Assembly (NCBI GenBank): GCA_035295745.1
Contig: DATGIL010000088.1
Location: forward strand, 84,836 to 148,835
DNA from: JAIQFL01 sp035295745
GTDB taxonomy: Bacteria; Acidobacteriota; Terriglobia; Bryobacterales; Bryobacteraceae
Direction of reading: 5' to 3'
DNA length: 64,000 nt
Made by a program: the position numbers and the translations under genes
Shown: piece after piece, positions 42,865 through 51,651 of the stretch
Layout: the number at the start of each line of letters is the position of its first letter
How positions within the stretch are numbered: the first letter of the stretch is position 1
Notes under the pieces: generated by a model
What the model saw: only the letters and a program-made list of their open reading frames with translations
The model's database searches: none
What the model was told of the DNA's origin: nothing

Positions 42865-43800
42865 TTACTTCTTGCGAATTTCCGCCAGACGCTTCTCCAG
42901 ATAATCCTTATATTCCTTTTGCAGTGCGGGATCTTTCGGACTTCCGTAAATATCGCTCGACTTGTACTTGCCTTCATCGAACTTCTTACGGGTCCACTCG
43001 TCGTGAATGTGAATCACGTCAGAGTTGTCGACGATTCCCTGCACTAACTGCGGGGGAACGAAGTAGACGCCCTCGGGATCGCCGACCACGAGGTCTCCCG
43101 GCATCACGGTCACATTGCCGATGCGCACCGGAATATTGATGCCAGTGAGCGTCACGTTGGAAATCGCGCTGGGATGAGTCTTGCGGAAATACGCGGGCAT
43201 CTCCATTTCGGAAATGCCTTCCAGATCCCGCACCGCGCCATCCACAATCAGCCCGCCCGTCTTCGTAGTCTTCATGATGTAGTAGAAGAGGTTGTCGCCG
43301 ACGATCGTGCCGCCATCGACTTTGCCGAAGAGGTCAACCACCAGCACATCGCCTGGCTGCAGCATGTCGATGGCGTACTGATTGTACAGGCGTCCCGCGC
43401 CTTTGGCCTGCTGCTGTGCGGCCAGTGCCGAGTCGAGATCGGGACGCGCCGGCATAAACTGCACGGTGAAGGCACGGCCCACCAGTTTCAGCTTGGGATG
43501 CAGCACCTGAAAGCCGTCTTCATACTGATTACGCCACTGCCCTCCGCCTCCGCGCCCGCCGGAGGCGTTACTGTTGGCGATGTTCAGGCCGGCCCAGACT
43601 TCTTCCGCGGACATGCCGCGCGCTCTCTCGATCAAAGCATCGGGAATCTTGGGACGTCCATCCGCAAAGCGTTCGAAGGGATTCTGCGAGGTCAACTGGA
43701 TCAGTTGTTCCTTGGTGAAAGTAAATAGCTGCGCGTGGGAAAGGGCGGGCATCAGCAGCGTGGCGGCGAAGGCGCCGATGAGTATTCTGGCTCGCTTCAT
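42865..43800 (-). CDS. exported RraA-like protein (aldolase family)
   Basis: 311 residues from the ATG at 43798-43800, which starts a good signal peptide (RARILIGAFAATLLMPALSHAQ); an in-frame upstream start is dismissed. The core resembles RraA/4-hydroxy-4-methyl-2-oxoglutarate aldolase: DMLQPGDVLVVDLFGKVDGG, VGDNLFYYIMKTTKTGGLIVDGAVRD with the substrate-binding GAVRD arginine-aspartate, and VMPGDLVVGDPEGVYFVP. Such enzymes split oxo-acids to pyruvate. It is the last of six tightly spaced minus-strand genes (five bases after the enolase-superfamily gene). Export is unusual for this family. Confidence 0.85.
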   Translation of the reverse strand: MKRARILIGAFAATLLMPALSHAQLFTFTKEQLIQLTSQNPFERFADGRPKIPDALIERARGMSAEEVWAGLNIANSNASGGRGGGGQWRNQYEDGFQVLHPKLKLVGRAFTVQFMPARPDLDSALAAQQQAKGAGRLYNQYAIDMLQPGDVLVVDLFGKVDGGTIVGDNLFYYIMKTTKTGGLIVDGAVRDLEGISEMEMPAYFRKTHPSAISNVTLTGINIPVRIGNVTVMPGDLVVGDPEGVYFVPPQLVQGIVDNSDVIHIHDEWTRKKFDEGKYKSSDIYGSPKDPALQKEYKDYLEKRLAEIRKK

Positions 43801-43805
43801 TCTGT

Positions 43806-45155
43806 CTAGCTCCACAGGCGGTCGTTGCTGCGGTCGACGTCCCAATAAGGCGTGGGCTCGAAGTAGCCTGGCTCCAGCAGGTGTTGCTTCACCACCGCTT
43901 CGTTCAGCGTGATCCCCAAGCCAGGCTTGTCCGGCACCGTGATGTAGCCCTTATTGACGATCGGCTTCTCGATACCTTCCACCAGATCGCCCCACCACGG
44001 AACATCCACCGAGTGATTCTCCATTACCAGGAAATTCTCCGTCGCCGCGGCGCAATGCACGTTCGCCATACACGACACTGGCGTTCCCGCAAAATGCATC
44101 GCCATGGGCACGCCGAGTTCCTGCGCGCCATCGCCGATCTTCTTCGTCTCGAGAATGCCGCCCGAGGTCGCCAGGTCCGGATGGATGATGTCGACGGCGT
44201 GCGCGCGGCACAGTTCCATGAAGGGCTCCTTCAAGTAGATGTCCTCGCCGGTCAGGATCGGAATGTCGACAGCGTCGGAGATCTTCTTCAGGAGGTCGGT
44301 GTACTGCCATGGAATCATGTCTTCAAGCCAAGCCATGTTGTACTTCTCGAGCGCCTTGCCTAGGCGGATACAACTGTTGACGCCAATGTGTCCGAAGTGG
44401 TCCGCCGAAAGCGGCACTTCCATGCCCACCTGCTCGCGCACCTGCGCCACGTAGTCGGCCATCGCCTCCACGCCCTTCTGAGTGAGTTCGATGCCGGTGA
44501 ACATGTGCTGGGTGCGATCGCCGCCGCCTAGCGAAACTCCTTCGGGCCGCGTAACTGCCCCCGGGATATTCGCCACCAGGTCGACGCCGAGATCCATCTT
44601 TAACCACGTGAAGCCCTGCTCATGGCGCGCCTTCAATCGCTGGCCGAAGACCTTCGGATCGGGCGACTCGGTGGTGTCGGCGTAGCAGCGGATCCTGTCG
44701 CGGAACTTGCCGCCGAGCATCTGGTAGACCGGTACGTTGTACGCCTTCCCGGCAAGATCCCACAAGGCCATCTCGACGGCGCACACACCGCCTCCCTGGC
44801 GCGACTGTCCGCCGAACTGCTTGACCTTGCGAAAGAGCTTATCGACATTGCAGGGATTCTCGTTCAGCAGCCGGCTCTTCAGCAGCAACGCGTAGTTTTT
44901 GCTGGCGCCGTCGCGTACTTCGCCCAGGCCGTAGATGCCCTGATTGGTATCGATGCGGATGATGGGGCAGGTCATGGGCGCGCGTGCAATGGTCAACACG
45001 CGCAGGTCCGTGATCTTCAACGCCGACGGTTTGGAATTGGTGTTGACATTTTGCGGCAGAGCCTCTAATTCGTGATCTGCCCAGAAGCCGGCGCCGATCG
45101 CCGCGGCTGCACCTTTCAGGAAGGAACGCCGTCCTCCATCACGATTGGACTTCAT
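43806..45155 (-). CDS. Tat-exported enolase-superfamily (mandelate racemase/muconate lactonizing type) dehydratase
   Basis: 449 residues with Tat signal (RRSFLKGAAAAIGAG). Enolase-superfamily layout: capping domain to about 170, then barrel with FTWLKMDLGVDL (lysine/aspartate), the metal ligands in PLSADHFGHIG and WLEDMIPWQ and TGEDIYLKEP, HPDLATSGGI, and the C-terminal acid-base region AMHFAGTPVSCMANV. Most like sugar-acid dehydratases (galactonate/mannonate/rhamnonate types). It neighbours two mannonate-dehydratase-like proteins and an RraA-like protein, so a sugar-acid role fits; the exact substrate is unknown. Confidence 0.88.
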   Translation of the reverse strand: MKSNRDGGRRSFLKGAAAAIGAGFWADHELEALPQNVNTNSKPSALKITDLRVLTIARAPMTCPIIRIDTNQGIYGLGEVRDGASKNYALLLKSRLLNENPCNVDKLFRKVKQFGGQSRQGGGVCAVEMALWDLAGKAYNVPVYQMLGGKFRDRIRCYADTTESPDPKVFGQRLKARHEQGFTWLKMDLGVDLVANIPGAVTRPEGVSLGGGDRTQHMFTGIELTQKGVEAMADYVAQVREQVGMEVPLSADHFGHIGVNSCIRLGKALEKYNMAWLEDMIPWQYTDLLKKISDAVDIPILTGEDIYLKEPFMELCRAHAVDIIHPDLATSGGILETKKIGDGAQELGVPMAMHFAGTPVSCMANVHCAAATENFLVMENHSVDVPWWGDLVEGIEKPIVNKGYITVPDKPGLGITLNEAVVKQHLLEPGYFEPTPYWDVDRSNDRLWS

Positions 45156-45184
45156 CCTTGGAACCTCCTTGCTTGCGGGCGGGA

Positions 45185-46372
45185 TCAGACCGTCAGAGCG
45201 GCCTGCATCATTGCCCTTGCATATCCTACATTAAACGCGTATGCGGCATACCCGCCGCCACCAGGGTAGCCACCGATGCGGCCGCGTTCGCGGTCGTAAT
45301 CGAGAGCGCGGGGATGCTCTGGATAGATCAGCCTGGTGTACTTGTTGCGGATGAGCTCTCGCATAACGGCGAACATGTTGTTCTCGCCTTCATCGATGAA
45401 GACTTCGGTGTAGCGTTCGTAAGGCTTCTTAACCTTCACGTTGCGGAAGTGTACGTGATTGATGCGGTCGCGCGAAGCGAAGTAGTGGCACACCGCGACC
45501 GGGTCCTGGCCCATCTCTTTGGTAACACCGCAATCGAAGGTGATGCCGTTGGAGGGGCTGTCGACGATGGAGATGAGTTTCTTCCAGCCTTCCACGGTGC
45601 CCATGATCTGCTGCGAGCCGCGGCTGACAGGGGCGGGCGGATCGTTGGGGTGCAGTGCGAGACGAACGCCTGCCTTTTCCGCTGCTGGGACCACCTTCTT
45701 GAGGAAGTAGGTGATGGTGCCCCACATCTCTTCGAGGTTGTGCGCGCCCTCATTCGGCAGCGCGGGCAGGTCTTTGAACTTCATCCCCTTCTCTTCGGGC
45801 TTGTTTTGATACTGCTGCGCCGCAGTCTGCTCGAGCTCGTAATCGAAGCCGGTCAGGCCGGCGCCCGCGCGGCCGGTCTCTTCGAAATAGCCCTCCATGG
45901 CGCGGTGCGCATACCAGTTGTACTCGACGACGGGCAGGCCCACCTTTCCGGCAACCTGAATCGACGCGATCACCTTCTCGATCTCCTCATCGCGGCCCGC
46001 GCGGCCATAAATGGCGTTTTCGAAGCCAGAGATCATGAGGTTCGCAAGCGAGAGACCCTGCTGCTTGAGGCCATCCATCTGTGAGCGCAGACGGCCCTCT
46101 TCCCACGGAATACGCGGACCTCCGGAGAGTACATAATCTACGCCAAGTTGCTTAATGCGGCGGGCACCCGCTTCGTTAACAGTGCCGGGAGCAGGCGGCG
46201 TGGAGGATGCGGTTCCGGGGGACGCGCCGCCGCCATCGGCAATCGCCAGGCAGATTTTGGGAGTGTCCTTGCCTTCATAGCGTGGCGCGGGCATCGATTG
46301 CGCTGGCGCCTCCCCGGCGGCTAACGTCGCCACTCCAGCCGTCTGCATCAATCTTCGCCGGGAAATCTTCAT
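45185..46372 (-). CDS. Tat-exported mannonate-dehydratase-like TIM-barrel protein
   Basis: 395 residues. Signal RRRLMQTAGVATLAAG. Xylose-isomerase-like barrel with features of UxuA: VRLALHPNDPPAPVSRG (metal histidine followed by the conserved N/D-DPP loop), IVDSPSNGITFDCGV, RDRINHVHFRNVKV, TEVFIDEGENNMFAVMREL and LIYPEHPRALDYDRERG. UxuA dehydrates mannonate to 2-keto-3-deoxygluconate. The bacterial enzyme is normally cytoplasmic; this one is exported. 22 bases separate it from the paralogue upstream and 29 from the enolase-superfamily gene downstream. Confidence 0.87.
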   Translation of the reverse strand: MKISRRRLMQTAGVATLAAGEAPAQSMPAPRYEGKDTPKICLAIADGGGASPGTASSTPPAPGTVNEAGARRIKQLGVDYVLSGGPRIPWEEGRLRSQMDGLKQQGLSLANLMISGFENAIYGRAGRDEEIEKVIASIQVAGKVGLPVVEYNWYAHRAMEGYFEETGRAGAGLTGFDYELEQTAAQQYQNKPEEKGMKFKDLPALPNEGAHNLEEMWGTITYFLKKVVPAAEKAGVRLALHPNDPPAPVSRGSQQIMGTVEGWKKLISIVDSPSNGITFDCGVTKEMGQDPVAVCHYFASRDRINHVHFRNVKVKKPYERYTEVFIDEGENNMFAVMRELIRNKYTRLIYPEHPRALDYDRERGRIGGYPGGGGYAAYAFNVGYARAMMQAALTV

Positions 46373-46394
46373 GGTTCGTTTCTCCTCCCGAGAA

Positions 46395-47492
46395 TTATGC
46401 CTTCGCCTCGCTGTTGGCGCGATTCAACAGCGCCTTCATGTACGCGAAACCGTAAGCCGTCTGCGCATTGGCGCCGCCCACCAGGTTGGGCGTGTGATCG
46501 AGAATCACGATCCCGTCGAACGCCACGTCGCGCAGCGCCTTCATGATCTTGTACATGTCATAGTAGCCGTTATCCATGAAGGTCTCGACGAAGTGGGGCA
46601 GCGGGGCGCTCACGTTGCGAAAGTGGATCTTCCACACTTTCTGGGCTCCGAAGTAGCGGATCATCTCCTCGGGATCCTTGCCTGTAAGCTGCTTGCCGCC
46701 CTCGAGCCACGTGCCGCAGCACAGGCACAGGCCCACATTCGGACTGTTGGCGATTTCCATCGCGCGGCGGTATCCGTCGAAGTTCGAGAAGATGCAGCGC
46801 GGTACGCCGGCGAGCACCGGGACGGGAGGATCGTCGGGATGAATGCCGATGCGCACGCCGGCCTCTTCTGCGACCGGCGCCACCTGCTTGATGAAGTAGG
46901 TGTAATTCTCCCAGATTTCTTCCTTCGAGAATTCGCGCCCATGGGAAAGCGGCTCTTTGAACGTGACGCCGTCCCATTGACCCTGCTTGTTGGGACTGGC
47001 CATATCGAACTCACGGCCGGAGGCGCCGCGGATCGTAGCCCGGCCACTCGACCAGATGCCGTTGCCCATGTGTGCGTAGGTGGTGTAGTAAATGCCGGCC
47101 GCTCCGAGATTTCGCAGATATTGCTTGTACTCTTCGATCTTCTTGTCGCGTCCCGGCAGGTTCAGCGTCACCTCGGGCATGTTGTGGACGCTGGTGTTGC
47201 CGATGTTCCAGACAGTGATGCCGGCTTCGGCATAGCGTTTCTTGATCTGCTGGAAGCCCTCGGCGGTGCGCAGATCGGGGCTGGAGGCCACGCTGACATA
47301 CTCGGCGCCGAGTTGCTGCAGAAAGAGCAATTCCTGGTCGGTGGGCTTGGGCCCGGATTGTGCGCAGAGTTTGATGCCGGGTTGGACAGTGTGGGTCACC
47401 GGCGCGCTTTCTGCGGACGAGGCCAACATCGCCGCGCCCAGCGCTCCGCCCAGCGCCGCTTTCGCGAATTCTCTCCGGTCCGGATGCGTCAT
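46395..47492 (-). CDS. Tat-exported mannonate-dehydratase-like TIM-barrel protein (paralogue)
   Basis: 365 residues; signal RREFAKAALGGALGAAML. Same fold as the downstream gene: GVRIGIHPDDPPVPVL, IANSPNVGLCLCCGTWLEGG, VWKIHFRNVSAPLPHFVETF and GIVILDHTPNLVGG. Cys-Cys-Gly replaces the FDCG segment of the paralogue. The two proteins differ enough to expect different substrates or a heteromer. Its start is three bases after the DUF362 gene. Confidence 0.87.
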   Translation of the reverse strand: MTHPDRREFAKAALGGALGAAMLASSAESAPVTHTVQPGIKLCAQSGPKPTDQELLFLQQLGAEYVSVASSPDLRTAEGFQQIKKRYAEAGITVWNIGNTSVHNMPEVTLNLPGRDKKIEEYKQYLRNLGAAGIYYTTYAHMGNGIWSSGRATIRGASGREFDMASPNKQGQWDGVTFKEPLSHGREFSKEEIWENYTYFIKQVAPVAEEAGVRIGIHPDDPPVPVLAGVPRCIFSNFDGYRRAMEIANSPNVGLCLCCGTWLEGGKQLTGKDPEEMIRYFGAQKVWKIHFRNVSAPLPHFVETFMDNGYYDMYKIMKALRDVAFDGIVILDHTPNLVGGANAQTAYGFAYMKALLNRANSEAKA

Positions 47493-47495
47493 GAT

Positions 47496-48686
47496 TTATC
47501 CTCGGATTCCCATGGGACGCGGCGGTGCACTACGCCGCTTCTGACGAATGGCTGCGAAGTCGAAGCGCGCTTCCGCGATCGGAGTGCCAATCACCTCGAT
47601 GCGTTGCAAGTCGCGCGTGCCGAGTCCCACGTCTTCGGCAAGCCGCAAGGTGCTGTCGCAGCGTTCGAATGGCGGTGTTCCGCGATCGGCCATCGGGTCA
47701 AAGCCCATTAACGCCATGGAGACCGCGTCAGTCGTCACAGGATTGGTGCCGGCTACGATCACGCCCGGGGCGACTCCAGTGAGTTCCTCGTTGATCCACG
47801 GGCCCTCGCCGCCCGTCATCGTCTTGATGCCTTCGACGATCGCCAGATGGATCGGACGCGCGGAGACCAGGTCGACTACGGTGCGCGGCACGCGCCAGGT
47901 ATCCTCGCGCGGTGTGGATGGATCTTTCTCAGGCGGGGCGCTCTTGGACGGCTGGCGATCGCCCGCGTGGACCAGGCTGCGTCCGCCCTTCGGGATGAGT
48001 GACGGCTCGTCCACGCCGGCGCCGGTTCCATAAATGGTGCACGGCGTGAGACCGAAGCAGTTCTTCATGGAGAGCGTGATGCCTGCGGTAGCGTGCTCTT
48101 TCATCTTGGCGATGCTCACGAAGACGTCGCAATCCTCGTAGGAGTGATTGAGGTCGAACGCCGGGAACATCAGGCCGCCGTGAGGCACCACCATGCGCGA
48201 ATACTTCTTGCCCTTACCCAGCCAGTTGGTATTCTCGAACTCCACATTGGACGCAGCGTTCAGGATGTCGCGCGGCTCCCAATTCGCCTGCAAGATGTAC
48301 TCTTCCACCGGCGCGGCTGTCGACCACGGACTCTCCAGCACGCGGATTCTTCGTGCGCCGGCTTTGCCCATGAGATGAACGGCCGCCGCGATCACGTTGG
48401 GATGGGTGTAGTGCGTGTCCTCGAGCGGCAGGTAGCCGACGCGATAGGTCGGGGCGCCGGTCAGGTTGATCTTGATCGCGACGGTTTTGTTGCGGACCAG
48501 GCGTGCGAGGCCGCCCAACTGATCGAACATCTTGTCCATCACGGGCAGGAGTTGCGCGGGCTCGTAGGTCTTACATCGCGCGACGGAGACGGGTGCGGTA
48601 GGAGCGGCTAACGCGCGCCTTGCGAGGATCGCACCGGTGAAAGCTGCGCCGGTGTGGATTAACCATTGTCTGCGATTGCAATGCAT
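47496..48686 (-). CDS. exported DUF362 protein
   Basis: 396 residues with a Tat-like signal (NRRQWLIHTGAAFTGAIL). DUF362 features: KTVAIKINLTG, HPNVIAAAVHLMGKAGARRIRVLES, DCDVFVSIAKMKEHATAGITLSMKNCFGL, and VIVAGTNPVTTDAVSMALMGFDP. Domain function is unknown; some relatives carry iron-sulfur clusters, but no ferredoxin motif is present here. It lies 9 bases downstream of the unknown protein and 3 bases upstream of a mannonate-dehydratase-like gene. Confidence 0.85.
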   Translation of the reverse strand: MHCNRRQWLIHTGAAFTGAILARRALAAPTAPVSVARCKTYEPAQLLPVMDKMFDQLGGLARLVRNKTVAIKINLTGAPTYRVGYLPLEDTHYTHPNVIAAAVHLMGKAGARRIRVLESPWSTAAPVEEYILQANWEPRDILNAASNVEFENTNWLGKGKKYSRMVVPHGGLMFPAFDLNHSYEDCDVFVSIAKMKEHATAGITLSMKNCFGLTPCTIYGTGAGVDEPSLIPKGGRSLVHAGDRQPSKSAPPEKDPSTPREDTWRVPRTVVDLVSARPIHLAIVEGIKTMTGGEGPWINEELTGVAPGVIVAGTNPVTTDAVSMALMGFDPMADRGTPPFERCDSTLRLAEDVGLGTRDLQRIEVIGTPIAEARFDFAAIRQKRRSAPPRPMGIRG

Positions 48687-48695
48687 CTTGAACTC

Positions 48696-49925
48696 CTACG
48701 TTAATTCGAGAGCCACATATTGCGGCACCTGCGGCAGATGGACCTCCATCGCGTCTTTCTGTAGTTCGCAATCCACCCTCGACATTTGGGGCCGGTCGAT
48801 GGTAGAGGCCTTTACCTCACGATACCGGCCTGCAATGCGCACGCTTGCCGAATCCGGTCCGCGATTCGCATAAAAGAGCAGATGCACAACGGCCCGCTTG
48901 CCGTCGGGCGACACGGCGTAATACGACGAGGCCGAGCCGCAATTCCAGAAGCGCACCAGATCGTAGCGGTGGCTCACCAGGAGCACCGAATCTTGCGCCC
49001 ATAAATAAGGATCGTCCGGATCGGTGTAGGAAAGCGCGATGCGTCCCTTGCCGAGGTTGCGCACAGAGTATCGGTCACCTTCCGTACTTTGGACTGGCGT
49101 ACCTGGAGGACCTCCCCACTGCGGAGCGCCGATTAAGAGGCCGCCTGCCTGCACGAAGTCGTGGACCTGCTTCCGAAGCGCGTCTGCGGGCGCATCCGAG
49201 TCAGGGTAAATGACCGCGCGGAGGCCGAACAAAGCTCCGCTACCGATATGTTGCTTCGGCAAGATTACGTAGTGCTGCCCGGCGCGTGCCAGCAAATTGA
49301 GCAATTCTCTACTGAAGAACTCGTTCTTGCCGGAAAAGTCGGAGATTACACCAACGAGTGCATGCGGTTTGAACGCCGGCCAATCCTTGTGGGATGCGAA
49401 GAAGCCGGCAGCACCGGCGATGCGTTTCCACGTTTCGACGGCTTCGGGCCGCTGGCCCGCCAGTCCCTTCGCGAGCGCGGGATCGAGAGACAGAATCCAT
49501 CGCCCACCATGCGCGGCGCTGTCGGCAATTGCGATCGGGTAGGAGCCCGCAGACAGGCGCGCATCATCGGCGGGTGGAGCATCCACCCAAACGGACGTTT
49601 CGGGATTGAGCGCTTGTGACAGGCGAATGTTCCATCCGTTAGAATCGACCCACGGGACGCCGGTCGGCCCGGCGTTGATCTCGGCGGCGCCGCCCCGACG
49701 CATCTTCACTCCTGGCCATTCGCCCTTGAGAATGGAAATTCCGGAAGGAGGGGAATCGAGATCGGCGACGCGAAGTCCGCTTGCGAGCGCGCGTTCGCGG
49801 ACGGCTTGAAGGTCTGCCCCCTTCCCGATGAGCAGGTAATCGATCGCTGTGCCCTGCAAAAGACTGAGGGCCGCGGGGTCCGTCCAGGCGTTCGGCCACC
49901 GCATCGGCGTCCATTGCACTACCAT
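48696..49925 (-). CDS. protein of unknown function heading the sugar-acid operon
   Basis: 409 residues, not firmly recognised. No signal peptide is visible at this start (WTPMRWPNAWTDPAALSLLQ), so a longer or later start cannot be excluded. Two parts: an N-terminal half with a glycosidase-like or phosphodiesterase-like LQGTAIDYLLIGKGADL, and a C-terminal half with a glutamine-amidotransferase-like alpha/beta pattern (RAVIYPDSDAPADALRKQVHDFVQAGGLLI) and a final beta-sandwich. It is the first gene of the six-gene minus-strand run, so it probably acts on the same carbohydrate. Confidence 0.6.
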   Translation of the reverse strand: MVVQWTPMRWPNAWTDPAALSLLQGTAIDYLLIGKGADLQAVRERALASGLRVADLDSPPSGISILKGEWPGVKMRRGGAAEINAGPTGVPWVDSNGWNIRLSQALNPETSVWVDAPPADDARLSAGSYPIAIADSAAHGGRWILSLDPALAKGLAGQRPEAVETWKRIAGAAGFFASHKDWPAFKPHALVGVISDFSGKNEFFSRELLNLLARAGQHYVILPKQHIGSGALFGLRAVIYPDSDAPADALRKQVHDFVQAGGLLIGAPQWGGPPGTPVQSTEGDRYSVRNLGKGRIALSYTDPDDPYLWAQDSVLLVSHRYDLVRFWNCGSASSYYAVSPDGKRAVVHLLFYANRGPDSASVRIAGRYREVKASTIDRPQMSRVDCELQKDAMEVHLPQVPQYVALELT

Positions 49926-50036
49926 GCACTCTCCCGACGAGGGGATTTAAACCGCATGGTATCAGAGAATCTTAGCGTTCGTTACAATTCCATGCGTGTA
50001 TCACGGTGAATTGCACGTACGCCGCTTTGCTGTCCG

Positions 50037-50096
50037 TGGCGCAAACACTCTGTTTGCCGTCTCGACACTCTCATGTCGAGACTTTTCGGGTGTGCT
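50037..50096 (-). repeat. family B hairpin element, copy 3 (reversed)
   Basis: Reverse complement of the 28.8 kb copy: GTGGCGCAAACACTCTGTTT, then a perfect stem GTCTCGACA / TGTCGAGAC with a six-base loop at 50059-50082, then TTTTCGGGTGTGC. The stem sequence differs from the other copies but pairing is complete. Confidence 0.8.
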
Positions 50097-50156
50097 CAGA
50101 GTCTGCGGCACGAAGTGGCCTACGACGCCCGTTTATCGCCGTGCAACCAGGATAGG

Positions 50157-50335
50157 TGGACACTCGAAAAGCTTTGAAAGGAGTCTCGACGCGGCAAATA
50201 GAAGTGGGCTTGGGCTGCTTCGCCGCCATGGATTGCGATTGAAACCAGCGCGTTCGCCGGGCAGATAGGCTCGGCCACGGCGACACGCCGCGAACCCCCA
50301 ACCCCTAACCCCTGCTTTCAAGGGTGTTTGCGCCA
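50157..50335 (+). repeat. family B element, copy 4, split
   Basis: GGACACTCGAAAAGCTTTG...TCTCGACGCGGCAAATAG (50157-50201) is the left two thirds with a degenerate stem; the expected AGGGTGTTTGCGCCAC end appears about 115 bases later at 50320-50335. Either a deletion/insertion or a decayed copy. Confidence 0.6.
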
Positions 50336-50349
50336 CGGCCACACGGCCT

Positions 50350-51651
50350 CTACCAGAGGTGTGAGGCGACGACTTCGGGTTGTGCGGGAGTGTTGCCGAT
50401 GACGCGGGCGTGTAGCACCAGTTGCAGATTGCCGCTTTCCCATCGCGCCGGGAGTTGGCGCAGGATCACGCCCAACTGTTCGGGGTCGGCCAGCAGGCGG
50501 CCGGCCGCCTCCGTTCCGAATTGCTTCAATCCGGCGGCCACCATCAGCGTCCCGCCTGTAAACGAATTGCGGATGCGGCAGACCAACATATAGTCCTCAG
50601 GCGCCGACCCATCTTCCTTAGCCGGTATCGCCCACTCCTGACGCTCGCCCTGCGTGTCCGCGATCACGGTCTTCATTTCGGGAGTGTACTTGAAGCGGAA
50701 GCGCCATCCCTGCTGCAACTCCATGGTCCAACGATTCGTGACCGCGCCGATCAGCAGGGTAGGCGTTTTCCGAAGGTCTTCGAACACCACCCCGCTGGCC
50801 AGACGAAGGCGCGATGGCTTGGACCGCCCCGTTAACATCGTCGACACTTCGTTGGCTGCCACCATGTCGCCGAAGCCCACATACTGATTGAACACCGGAA
50901 TCATATCGGAACCGTCGAGTTCCTTGGGCGGCACCTGGATGGCGCGCTGTGCCTCGGTTTCCCGTGGCGGCTGGCTCGCCTCGCTCAACTTCATCGCGTG
51001 CCATGACGCGTGGTAGACGATGGGGTGTGCCACCGCTACCAGCATCGGTTCCGGTGCCCGCAACACCGGATCCCAAAAACGTTTGAACGCTTCATTATTT
51101 GGATTACCGGCGGAAAACTTCAGAAAAGTAAGCAGCGCAAGAGTGCTTACGGCCGCGGCGGCCAGAGCAACCACAATAAATTTCCGCCGCATAAGCGGAA
51201 AGTCGTGATCCACCGTGGGGATGACGGTGCTCACAGGAGCCGGGGGCAGCGCGGCTGTCTCTTCCGTGGAAGGAGCACAGTAGTTGAAGTCGGGAGCATA
51301 CGCGCCGGGGTGCAGCTCGATGCGAATCTCGGACGCGACTCCCTCGGGCGTCACATAAAACTGCGCCAGACGTTTCCGGACTTCGCGAGCGCCCACCCGT
51401 ACAATGGTGTCTTCGCCCAAGTCCGATTGCGGCTGTCGGCCAAACACCTCAATCGCAATGGTGCGTTCCTTGAGCGTCGCCGCCTCACCGGCGAGTGATC
51501 TTTCGCACACATATTCCAGGAACTGTTGACAGCGTTTACTTCCATGGAAGGCGGGGCTGTTCAGGATGACTTGCAGCTGCCGGCGGATTTCCTCCGGACG
51601 GGGACTCGTCACCACCGCCACCTCACGACCGCCCGTCACAACTTTCGACAT
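50350..51651 (-). CDS. membrane protein with acidobacterial regulator-like N-terminal domain
   Basis: 433 residues. Residues about 20-120 are the recurring acidobacterial N-terminal module seen before TolB- or cyclase-like domains: LQVILNSPAFHGSKRCQQFLEY, LKERTIAIEVFGR, TIVRVGAREVRKRLAQFY, probably a winged-helix or helical signalling domain. One membrane helix (FIVVALAAAAVSTLALLTFL, about 160-180) and a 250-residue extracytoplasmic part of unknown fold follow. Divergently oriented to the second TonB-type receptor with 324 bases between, an arrangement compatible with regulation of that receptor. This part is inference. Confidence 0.7.
   Translation of the reverse strand: MSKVVTGGREVAVVTSPRPEEIRRQLQVILNSPAFHGSKRCQQFLEYVCERSLAGEAATLKERTIAIEVFGRQPQSDLGEDTIVRVGAREVRKRLAQFYVTPEGVASEIRIELHPGAYAPDFNYCAPSTEETAALPPAPVSTVIPTVDHDFPLMRRKFIVVALAAAAVSTLALLTFLKFSAGNPNNEAFKRFWDPVLRAPEPMLVAVAHPIVYHASWHAMKLSEASQPPRETEAQRAIQVPPKELDGSDMIPVFNQYVGFGDMVAANEVSTMLTGRSKPSRLRLASGVVFEDLRKTPTLLIGAVTNRWTMELQQGWRFRFKYTPEMKTVIADTQGERQEWAIPAKEDGSAPEDYMLVCRIRNSFTGGTLMVAAGLKQFGTEAAGRLLADPEQLGVILRQLPARWESGNLQLVLHARVIGNTPAQPEVVASHLW

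Larger units (their letters stand above)
49926..50349. other. intergenic gap with two family B elements
   Basis: 424 bases between the operon and the membrane regulator, both transcribed leftward. Holds family B copies 3 and 4. Between 50206 and 50320 is an apparently unrelated insert with CCCCCAACCCCTAACCCC. No gene seen. Confidence 0.45.
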
